A stretch of 6,456 bases of DNA, from assembly GCA_016342385.1 (NCBI GenBank), contig JAEINM010000246.1:1-6456 (forward strand), written 5' to 3'. The notes beneath the pieces were generated by a model, which saw nothing but the letters and a program-made list of their open reading frames with translations, had not been told where the DNA came from and searched no databases. The DNA is from Spirochaetaceae bacterium. GTDB taxonomy: Bacteria > Spirochaetota > Spirochaetia > DSM-2461. A program made the translations under genes and the position numbers. This document shows, piece by piece, positions 1 to 5,611 of the stretch (its first letter is position 1; each line of letters opens with the position of its first letter).

Positions 1-952
1 CCTGAATCTTTTCAATCAATCTTACAATCCAATTGAGTGCCTCAGTTGACCAGATTCTGTTGTCTGAAGTCAGAGGGATTTTAGGTGATAGCACAAGACT
101 GGGAGAACTTTTTGGTGGAGTCGGGGTGGAGATCGGTCCGCCTCCAGTATGTAGCTGTATGTGTAATGGATATTCACGAGTGATATTTTCAGTTTTGCCG
201 TAATTCCAGGGAAGCCTTATTCCGTAATAATAGCTGTCGCTGGACAGATCATCATTTATTCCCGGATCTCCCAGATCCTCTACAATCAGGTCATCAGCGT
301 CATACACGATCAGGGCCGGTCTGTCGGCTTCGGCAAATGTTTCAGAGTTGGTCCACTTTGCATATAATATGGTATCTGCTGAAATGACATCAGAATTGAA
401 GTCCCATTCGGTTTCATAGGCTAATCGTGTAAACCAGCCGCTAAAGGTATAACCCTCTCTTGTGGGATCAGAGGGCTTTGCAATCTTTCCGCCCTGAGAA
501 ATAATCTCTTCGTCGGTATAGCTGCCGCCAAGAGAGATAAACAGCGCTTTACAATAGGTGTTTCCCGTCTCTAAAACGGTTACAGTGTATTCTTTAGTAT
601 TTTTATTTTCTGCTGTTACTGTTATTGTTATAACATCGGGTTCGGCACTCAGGGGAGAAGTTTGGGACGGGCTGTACATCACACTTGCCCTGGTGTCTGC
701 TCCAGTTCCCGTCACGGTTATTTCTGTGACTGAATCGGCAACACTGACTGTGTATGCTCTTATTTCCGGGCTGAAATCCGGAGTCAGAGTGCCGTCACTT
801 ACTGTAAGGGCGCTTAGGTCTGCATTGCTGCTTTTTAAGGAGTCATTACTTTCTGTTAAGGTGGTTTCATTTTTTTCTGCAAAAGGGATAGAGCACCCTG
901 CAATGAAGAAGCTTATGAGTATAGTGAGTATACCCTTTCTTGTGTTTTCCAT
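1..952 (-). CDS. Lipoprotein with cadherin-like domain, InlB-type repeat and esterase-like domain (3' end outside window)
   Basis: The reading frame is open from ATG at 952 to the left edge: 317 codons with no stop, C-terminus missing. Residues 1-20 form a lipoprotein signal: charged start, hydrophobic 8-17, lipobox IAGC with the acylated Cys at 20. A polar linker follows. Residues about 44-127 fit a cadherin-like beta-sandwich (DLSALTVSDGTLTPDFSP, then YTVSV and EYTVTV strands). Residues about 134-201 fit the InlB/Listeria-Bacteroides repeat (GGKIAKPSDPTREGYTFSGW, ending ADTILYAKW). From about 236 the pattern SYYYGIRLPWNYGK, then YPLHIQLHTGGG, is the N-terminus of a secreted esterase/PHB-depolymerase-like hydrolase with an oxyanion HxGGG motif. 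The nucleophile GxSxG would lie beyond the edge. Likely role: a surface-anchored esterase on polysaccharide or polyester substrates (inference). AGGAA lies 5-7 bases before the ATG and supports this start. The same-strand DnaJ-like gene ends 79 bases upstream. Confidence 0.85.
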   Translation of the reverse strand, partial: MENTRKGILTILISFFIAGCSIPFAEKNETTLTESNDSLKSSNADLSALTVSDGTLTPDFSPEIRAYTVSVADSVTEITVTGTGADTRASVMYSPSQTSPLSAEPDVITITVTAENKNTKEYTVTVLETGNTYCKALFISLGGSYTDEEIISQGGKIAKPSDPTREGYTFSGWFTRLAYETEWDFNSDVISADTILYAKWTNSETFAEADRPALIVYDADDLIVEDLGDPGINDDLSSDSYYYGIRLPWNYGKTENITREYPLHIQLHTGGGPISTPTPPKSSPSLVLSPKIPLTSDNRIWSTEALNWIVRLIEKIQ

Positions 953-954
953 AT

Positions 955-1002
955 GTTTCCTGTATTGCGAATCTTCTATAGATTCTATCACAAAATATTA
1001 TA
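955..1002 (-). promoter_or_regulatory. Possible promoter and RBS of the lipoprotein gene
   Basis: Read on the minus strand, a perfect -10 box TATAAT lies at 1002-997 and a Shine-Dalgarno-like AGGAAAC at 961-955, just before ATG 952. The implied leader is about 40-50 bases. No convincing -35 hexamer lies 16-18 bases upstream. The gene could instead be read through from the DnaJ-like gene, since no terminator is visible in the 79-base gap. Confidence 0.3.
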
Positions 1003-1031
1003 GAAAGCTGGGGAAATACATTTTTGATGCA

Positions 1032-1706
1032 TTACAAGTTCTGATTCGGATTTTTCCAGGCAGCCAGAATATCGTAGGCCTCTTTTATTTCCTGAAAAGA
1101 ATAAACAGAATCTCCTCCCCTGTCGGGATGGCTTTCTTTGACCAGGTAGCGGAATCGGCTGGTGATTTTTGAAAATGACGCATTGGGCTGTAGGGAGAAT
1201 AGTTTTAGAGCCTGTTGTACTTTTATAATATTTTCAGTCAGATAGATTCCTGACTTGGTAAATTCCCGGAAACTCTGTTCATCAAGCTGTTCCAGATTTT
1301 CAATGTTATAGTAGTAAGCCTGTAGCGGGTCCGATTCAACAGCCCCCTTTTCCAGGCGCTCCCGGTTTTTTTTCTCATGGAACAAGCAGAATTTATCATT
1401 TGCCCGATTGCCGCAAAAAGAAACCTGAGATTCAGAGAACCAGGAACAGAAGCCGGCTTTAGGAATCTTCAGCACATAGACGCTGGATAACTGAATGAAC
1501 AGTAAATACCCCTTGTGAATCAGTTGATCTTTGAGTTTGTACAAGCTGTGGTGGATCAGGAAATGAGCTTTAAAAAAATTGTAATCACTGAAATCAAAAG
1601 AGACATGAGGATAAAAACTTTTGAATAGCTGAAGCTCATTCACCGGGCACTGTTGCTCCAGGAGAAAGGTCTGTAAATGATCGGGGTTTATACTTTTCAT
1701 CTCCAT
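1032..1706 (-). CDS. DnaJ-related co-chaperone with C-terminal J domain
   Basis: This 224-residue cytoplasmic protein has no signal peptide or membrane segment. Residues about 8-155 match the pattern of the 'DNAJ-related' N-terminal family: HLQTFLLEQQCPVNELQLF, FDFSDYNFFKAHFLIHHSLYKL, and the diagnostic DPLQAYYYNIENLEQL at 126-141. Residues about 165-220 are a J domain with the Hsp70-stimulating HPD at 193-195, followed by helix III (FQEIKEAYDIL). There is no Gly/Phe region, zinc finger or C-terminal substrate domain, so it is a class III J protein likely to recruit DnaK to a specific client. The stretch 85-120 between the family blocks is rich in Cys (87, 98, 107) and charged residues; no metal motif is evident. 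ATG 1706 is chosen because an in-frame stop lies just upstream and no other start intervenes. ATG 1700 is an alternative. Neither start has a well-spaced Shine-Dalgarno. The 79-base gap to the lipoprotein gene allows co-transcription. Confidence 0.88.
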   Translation of the reverse strand: MEMKSINPDHLQTFLLEQQCPVNELQLFKSFYPHVSFDFSDYNFFKAHFLIHHSLYKLKDQLIHKGYLLFIQLSSVYVLKIPKAGFCSWFSESQVSFCGNRANDKFCLFHEKKNRERLEKGAVESDPLQAYYYNIENLEQLDEQSFREFTKSGIYLTENIIKVQQALKLFSLQPNASFSKITSRFRYLVKESHPDRGGDSVYSFQEIKEAYDILAAWKNPNQNL

Positions 1707-1712
1707 ACCGCT

Positions 1713-1741
1713 AGAATAGGGAATAATGAGTTTTTAATCAA
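1713..1741 (-). promoter_or_regulatory. Candidate near-leaderless sigma70-type promoter of the DnaJ-related gene
   Basis: On the minus strand TTGATT (1741-1736) and TATTCT (1718-1713) are separated by exactly 17 bases. The -10 box ends only six bases before ATG 1706, so transcription would start at or next to the start codon. This fits the absence of a usable Shine-Dalgarno. The boxes are imperfect and the sequence is AT-rich, so a chance match is possible. Confidence 0.35.
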
Positions 1742-1801
1742 ATCGTCTTACACTGGTTTTTATATTATCAGTCACCTGAATCGGGATGATGTCATTTTTG
1801 T

Positions 1802-1821
1802 CTCAATATTGAAATGTTGAG
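1802..1821. repeat. Inverted repeat, possible operator
   Basis: CTCAATATTGAAATGTTGAG has nine-base arms (1802-1810 and 1813-1821) with eight of nine positions complementary and a two-base centre. The size and symmetry suit a dimeric helix-turn-helix regulator. It covers the -35 hexamer of the promoter in front of the glycosidase-like gene, where bound protein would block RNA polymerase. No regulator gene is in the window. Confidence 0.4.
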
Positions 1822-1851
1822 GGATTCAGATAATAATTTTATATTAAGGTG
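1809..1851 (+). promoter_or_regulatory. Sigma70-type promoter and RBS of the glycosidase-like gene
   Basis: TTGAAA (1809-1814) and AATAAT (1832-1837) are each one base from consensus and are separated by 17 bases. Transcription would start near 1844, giving a leader of about 15 bases. That leader still contains the Shine-Dalgarno AAGGTG (1846-1851), seven bases before ATG 1859. A second pairing, TTGAGG/TATATT, would start transcription downstream of the Shine-Dalgarno and is less likely. Confidence 0.5.
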
Positions 1852-1858
1852 AATTGTT

Positions 1859-3961
1859 ATGAAAAAAAAGATATTTCCAAAGAGACCAGTTTTTTTATTC
1901 TTCCTTATCGTTCTTTCTATATTTGCCAGCAGCCGGAATATAAATTCTGAATCAGCAGATTCGATCACAACATCGCGGATTTTTATTGATGGGGAAAATC
2001 GGTTGATTGTTGATGATGAGCCTTTTTTCCCCATCGGAATTTATTGGGTAAAAAAAGATGCAATAGAGGAAGTCAGCAAATACGGATTCAATATTGTATA
2101 TCCCTTTCCATGGGAAATGATTCCTGTTATGGAAAATGATAAATGGTCAGCATTCAATCCCCAAGTCACAATGCAGGATTACCTGGATGAAGCGGAACTG
2201 TGGGGAGTTAAAAGCTGTTTTTTTCTCGATGAAGCCGATAGATATATATTTCAGAATCTTTATAATGGCACGATCAATTATAGCGACCTTAAAGATGCTA
2301 TTACTCCCTATCTCAATCACCGGGCTTTTCTTTCATATTACTTGATGGATGAACCTGAGAATCATATGAATAAGATGTGGGCACAGCCGGATTTTTTGGA
2401 AGAAATGTATAATCAAATCAGTGAATTTGATAAACATCACCCGTCTATGGTTATAAATTATAATCCTGATGTATTTCGATTATATGCAGATGTAGCAGAT
2501 ATATTGCTTCTGGATTTATACCCCATACCTGATGGCACCATCGATGATATAGGTATCAATTCGGATTTAGCCGCTGGTTACACAGGTGATGATATTCCTA
2601 TCTGGGTAACGATACAGGCTTTTGGGACACCATCACAGGGAAGAAGAGCCCCGTCTCCTGAAGAATTGCGTTGTATGACCTATAATGCTTTGGTCCATGG
2701 AGCAAAGGGAATTAATTTCTTTAGATACGGTAGACCTGAAGATCGGAGTCTTGATGGTGTTCATACCGTAGAAATGTGGAATGAACTTGTGAATCTGGCA
2801 GGGGAACTGCGGAATCTTTCTCCCGTATTATTGAGTCCTTACAGTACAAAACTCAATACTGAAAATGTTGAATCCAGGCAGTTTATTTCCGGTGGAATAC
2901 AATATATTATTGCTGTAAATACAGATTCAATGGTGGTTAAAGAAACATTTCCAATAGGAAATACTGTCAATGTACTTTATGAGAACCGCACAATCACTCC
3001 CAATTTAAGGAGCTTCTCTGATACCTTCCAGCCATATGAAGTTCATATCTATACTTTGGAAAGATATATCAGCATATCCAGCCCCATTGCAAATGATAGT
3101 TATGATATGGGAGAGAGAATATCTATAAAAACCGAAAGCGGCGGCTTTCCTGACAAGGTTATTTTTTATGCCAATGGATCTGAAGTAGATTCAGATTCTT
3201 CAGGATCTTCAAATTCTAAAGGGGTTTGGACTCCTTCTGGCTCAGGCTGGTATACGATAACCGCTGAGTCCCTATACGGCGATGGTTCCCGAATTACAAG
3301 TCCGGAAATAACAATTGCCGTGAATGAGACAGATGTTGTTCATACCTGGAATTCCTGGCAGCTTGAAATGAATTCTGATGGTAACCCCCAGGCAAGGATA
3401 ACCAGTAATGCCGGAGCCATTGCGGATATCGAGTTTTATGAAGCAATCGACACAAAGGGTATAGGTCGAGACCACCTTCTCGATAAATATACAGATATAA
3501 CACATGGTGATCGAATTAATCCTGTAGAGCAGTATTGGACATCGGATTCATCCGGTTCAGATTATCCCTATATCGGGAAAAGTACAATTTTGAGACAGAA
3601 TTCTCCGCCGGAACCACAGGGTGTTCATGATTTATTAGCTTTTCCGGGAACTGATTATCTGGTAACCTCTTTTATCTGTCCCGTTGGAGGGGAATATACA
3701 CTTTCCAATCTTGCAATAAGACGGTTGGCTGACTGGGTTTATGGAAAGGACACATCAGTGACATTAAGGATCTTTGGACCTGACATGAAAGAGAAAGTCA
3801 GTATTACAGCACTCAATGATATGAATTGGGTAACTGATAACAGTGAGTATTCTATTGGCCTTTTATCAGCAGGAGATAGAATCGCTTTTGCCCTGGATAT
3901 GGATTTATCTTCCAGTGGTGACATTACCCGATTTGCCTGGACACTGAAGATGTCACCATAA
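1859..3961 (+). CDS. Secreted glycoside-hydrolase-like TIM-barrel protein with Ig-like and C-terminal beta-sandwich domains
   Basis: This 700-residue exported protein has a signal peptide (KKK start, hydrophobic 11-23, likely cleavage after about residue 25). There is no lipobox Cys, so it is probably free in periplasm or medium. Residues about 41-325 read as a TIM barrel with visible strands: FPIGIYW (57-63), FNIVYPF (77-83), VKSCFFLD (117-124), FLSYYLMDEPE (157-167), MVINYN (197-202), ILLLDLYP (215-222), PIWVTIQAFG (247-256) and AKGINFFRYG (282-291). Glu165 of DEPE, after strand 4, is in the clan GH-A acid/base position. PEELRCMTYNALVHGAKG (267-284) is typical of uncharacterised GH-like families. 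Residues about 327-400 form a barrel-associated beta-domain. Residues 402-488 resemble a bacterial Ig domain (ISSPIANDSYDMGE, VIFYANGSEV, WYTITAES). Residues about 492-700 form a beta-sandwich ending AGDRIAFALD, a pattern seen at the C-termini of secreted polysaccharide-active proteins. Substrate unknown. The start is supported by AAGGTG seven bases upstream, and a terminator follows the gene. Confidence 0.9.
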   Translation: MKKKIFPKRPVFLFFLIVLSIFASSRNINSESADSITTSRIFIDGENRLIVDDEPFFPIGIYWVKKDAIEEVSKYGFNIVYPFPWEMIPVMENDKWSAFNPQVTMQDYLDEAELWGVKSCFFLDEADRYIFQNLYNGTINYSDLKDAITPYLNHRAFLSYYLMDEPENHMNKMWAQPDFLEEMYNQISEFDKHHPSMVINYNPDVFRLYADVADILLLDLYPIPDGTIDDIGINSDLAAGYTGDDIPIWVTIQAFGTPSQGRRAPSPEELRCMTYNALVHGAKGINFFRYGRPEDRSLDGVHTVEMWNELVNLAGELRNLSPVLLSPYSTKLNTENVESRQFISGGIQYIIAVNTDSMVVKETFPIGNTVNVLYENRTITPNLRSFSDTFQPYEVHIYTLERYISISSPIANDSYDMGERISIKTESGGFPDKVIFYANGSEVDSDSSGSSNSKGVWTPSGSGWYTITAESLYGDGSRITSPEITIAVNETDVVHTWNSWQLEMNSDGNPQARITSNAGAIADIEFYEAIDTKGIGRDHLLDKYTDITHGDRINPVEQYWTSDSSGSDYPYIGKSTILRQNSPPEPQGVHDLLAFPGTDYLVTSFICPVGGEYTLSNLAIRRLADWVYGKDTSVTLRIFGPDMKEKVSITALNDMNWVTDNSEYSIGLLSAGDRIAFALDMDLSSSGDITRFAWTLKMSP

Positions 3962-4088
3962 AAAAATCTGACGATACCATCGAAAGCTTTGCAATTGGTA
4001 ATTACACCATGAACTCAATACCCGGCTTGACAAGTCCTGTTTAAATTCCGGTTACGCTCTTTTATTATTAATATAGGTTATTTCCTGG

Positions 4089-4121
4089 GGATCAAGATTA
4101 TTCATTTCTTGATCCTTTTTT
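4089..4121 (+). terminator. Rho-independent terminator of the glycosidase-like gene
   Basis: A perfect nine-base-pair stem, GGATCAAGA (4089-4097) with TCTTGATCC (4107-4115), encloses a nine-base loop and is followed by six T (4116-4121). The opposite strand has no T tract after the hairpin, so it acts on plus-strand transcripts only. The 127 bases between the stop at 3961 and the hairpin hold no ORF or promoter that I can support. Confidence 0.88.
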
Positions 4122-4134
4122 AAATGTCATCTAG

Positions 4135-4208
4135 CGTTCTGTGAGTATTCGAAGTAGGTAACTAGCGGGAGTCAATTAGGGCATAGCGAAGTAGAGCCGG
4201 TTACTCAC
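4135..4208 (-). repeat. Structured intergenic repeat downstream of the Yip1-like gene (attC-like, left copy)
   Basis: This imperfect dyad is bounded by GTGAGTA (4141-4147) and TACTCAC (4202-4208). Inside it are GTAAC (4158-4162), complementary to GTTAC (4200-4204), and a direct eight-base repeat CGAAGTAG (4150-4157 and 4187-4194). Its first 21 bases match the repeat on the other side of the Yip1-like gene (4977-4997) at 14 positions, both beginning CGTTC. Read on the minus strand it begins within 30 bases of the stop codon and ends GAACGCTAGATG, where a cassette recombination site would be. The core lacks the canonical GTT triplet, so a decayed site or another intergenic repeat family is possible. 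Confidence 0.35.
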
Positions 4209-4235
4209 TATTTGGTGCAGTTGAAATTGATCATA

Positions 4236-4850
4236 TTACATCATAATAAAAATCATCAAACTAAAAATCGGCAAAATACCAATTAAAAAAACTATAATGG
4301 TTTTTAAAATACTTAACTTGGAATAATGTGATACAGCCAAAATAGTAATAATTAAAGACCAAAGTATAGGGGCTAACATTATGAAGATTGTATAATAAAA
4401 GAAATTCGGTACTTCATGTAATTGCCATGCATGACCAGTCAAGGTTGCACCTATTTCATATTGTAGATCAAAAAATGTTGATCCTATATTCAATGTGAAT
4501 GACAGTATTTTGAATAATCCGGTAAACTTTACTTTAGCTCCGAACCAATTTAGTATTTTTGATAAAATAAAGGATATTGCGACAACAGTAAATATTCCTA
4601 TCGGTATTGTAAGCAAAGTTATAATAATATCTGGACCAAACGTTATTCCCAGCTTAATATCTCTTGCTCTGGAGGTCTCCCCAACAATAATATTTTGATA
4701 ACCTGTTGCAAAAGTCCAAAGAAACAAGCTTAAAACTAAAAAAATCCAGGAGTACAGACTTCCTTTTTCCTTTAGTAACTCGTCTGTTGTTTTGTATGGA
4801 TGAGTTAGGAATTCCCAGCCATAACGCAATGTTTTTAATATTTTGTTCAA
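4236..4850 (-). CDS. Yip1-family-like multispanning membrane protein
   Basis: The protein has 204 residues from TTG 4850. A short cytoplasmic N-terminus (NKILKTLRYGWEFLTHPYKT, then DELLKEKG) precedes about five hydrophobic segments near residues 32-50, 74-98, 111-127, 150-173 and 180-203. The WEFLTHPYKTTDELLKEK opening followed by clustered helices is the usual shape of bacterial Yip1-like proteins, a membrane family with no assigned reaction. I chose TTG 4850 because a purine-rich AGAGGAAAGG lies just upstream and the family-like sequence begins there. The frame extends to another TTG at 4913 (225 residues), whose extra 21 residues do not look like the family. There is no in-frame ATG near either start. 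The gene is clearly more AT-rich than its neighbours, stands alone, and is flanked by related structured repeats, all of which suggest horizontal acquisition. Confidence 0.78.
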   Translation of the reverse strand: MNKILKTLRYGWEFLTHPYKTTDELLKEKGSLYSWIFLVLSLFLWTFATGYQNIIVGETSRARDIKLGITFGPDIIITLLTIPIGIFTVVAISFILSKILNWFGAKVKFTGLFKILSFTLNIGSTFFDLQYEIGATLTGHAWQLHEVPNFFYYTIFIMLAPILWSLIITILAVSHYSKLSILKTIIVFLIGILPIFSLMIFIMM

Positions 4851-4941
4851 TATGCCTTTCCTCTGTCTACAAGTTTTAATATTTATTAAATTAACCAAAC
4901 TGGAACCAGCCAATTCTCTTCATCTAAAGGTTAGTTTCTTC

Positions 4942-4947
4942 ATTATA
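4942..4947 (-). promoter_or_regulatory. Possible -10 box for the Yip1-like gene
   Basis: A perfect TATAAT is read at 4947-4942 on the minus strand. It gives a leader of about 85 bases to TTG 4850. The hexamer 17 bases upstream (GAAATT) is a poor -35. The box lies between the upstream repeat and the gene, so it would travel with the gene if this is a mobile cassette. The local sequence is AT-rich and chance is a real alternative. Confidence 0.25.
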
Positions 4948-4976
4948 ACCAACCTTGAATTATGAATTTCCTATAA

Positions 4977-5047
4977 CGTTCCGCAAATATACAATGTTTT
5001 TCGGTTCGAAGGACTGGCGACATTATTGCTTCATAATCACTGAACCG
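4977..5047 (-). repeat. Structured intergenic repeat upstream of the Yip1-like gene (attC-like, right copy)
   Basis: An outer pair, CGGTTC (5002-5007) and GAACCG (5042-5047), encloses a hairpin ATTAT-TGCTTC-ATAAT (5022-5037). On the minus strand the element begins AACGGTTC and ends GGAACGTTATAG. The two ends are near-complementary with one unpaired base, the kind of asymmetric folding seen in integron attC sites. The 21 bases at 4977-4997 are the relative of the left copy, 842 bases away. Confidence 0.38.
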
Positions 5048-5121
5048 TTTTAAAAAAACAAACTTAATCTGCTTTTTTGAAGTATAACCTCAAAAGCAAT
5101 AATTTTAACAGAGAAAAATAT

Positions 5122-5142
5122 GGCGAAGCCCAAGCCGAAGGC
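5122..5142. repeat. Paired GAA-loop mini-hairpins in the spacer before the IS91 remnant
   Basis: Two adjacent nine-base palindromes, GGCGAAGCC (5122-5130) and GCCGAAGGC (5134-5142), form a GC-rich island in otherwise AT-rich noncoding DNA. They lie between the right attC-like repeat and the start of recombinase homology. They may be the inner stem-loop of another decayed intergenic repeat. The open frame here (MAKPKPKAP) is probably not real protein. Confidence 0.3.
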
Positions 5143-5197
5143 ACCCTTCCAATCTCATCCTAATCTTCTATTCTTAAATTGTAAATCAATTCAATTT

Positions 5198-5611
5198 ATG
5201 GAGGTGTATTATGATGAATACACGAAGCTACTTCATATTTTAAGAGAGTATTACTGCCAGTCGCGAATAAAGCCGGATACTTTCCTATTCCCCCGAAGCA
5301 GTGATAACAACAGGTCTTTCTTAAAGAGACAAACACCAGGATGCAGGAGCGAGCAGGAAACTTGTTTCCTACCAGCCCAGCACTTTATTCATCAGGCTGG
5401 AATGAAAGCGGGCATATCAAAAACGGTGACGGCCCATTCCCTCCGTCATTCCTTTGCTACTCATCTATTAGAAGATGGAGTCAACTTGAGGAAGATTCAG
5501 GTTATCCTCGGTCATAAGTCTCTGAAAACAACAGAAGTTTATACACATCTGACAGCTGATTTTCTCGATGACGTGAAGAGCCCGCTAGAATCAATGGGCA
5601 AGGGAGGCTGA
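5198..5611 (+). pseudogene. Tyrosine recombinase of an IS91-type element, N-terminal half missing
   Basis: From about ATG 5198 the frame encodes the C-terminal catalytic part of the integrase-type recombinase found upstream of some IS91-family transposases. It shows a block LLHILREYYCQSRIKPDTFLFP, then HSLRHSFATHLLEDGVNLRKIQ with the HxxR box, LGHKSLKTTEVYTHL with the box-III His and the nucleophilic Tyr, and the family-typical tail VKSPLE. Intact relatives have about 280-300 residues. Here the SAM-like DNA-binding domain, the first catalytic Arg and the beta-hairpin Lys are absent, so it should be inactive. The frame can be extended to ATG 5120, but those 26 residues do not resemble a recombinase and coincide with GC-rich mini-hairpins, so the break in homology is near 5200-5215. 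The stop at 5609-5611 sits three bases before the transposase start, the expected operon order. Confidence 0.85.

Noticed and set aside
558..1172. Plus-strand open frame of 204 codons
   Set aside because: It overlaps, antisense, a clearly recognisable lipoprotein and the end of the DnaJ-related gene, and its translation has no recognisable domain.
3272..3924. Three minus-strand open frames inside the glycosidase-like gene
   Set aside because: They are antisense to a well-supported coding region, with no ribosome sites or recognisable motifs.
4027..4055. TTGACA at 4027-4032 as a promoter -35
   Set aside because: No acceptable -10 box at 16-18 bases, and only a terminator follows on that strand.
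4236..4913. Longer 225-residue start (TTG 4913) of the Yip1-like gene
   Set aside because: The extra residues do not resemble the family, and TTG 4850 has the better purine-rich ribosome site; the longer form is not excluded.
5120..5197. ATG 5120 as the true start of the recombinase
   Set aside because: The first 26 residues come from a mini-hairpin region and show no recombinase character.
5199..5243. Strong GGAGGTG followed by ATGATG (5211) starting a ten-codon peptide
   Set aside because: The peptide lies out of frame inside the recombinase homology and is probably a chance ribosome-site match.
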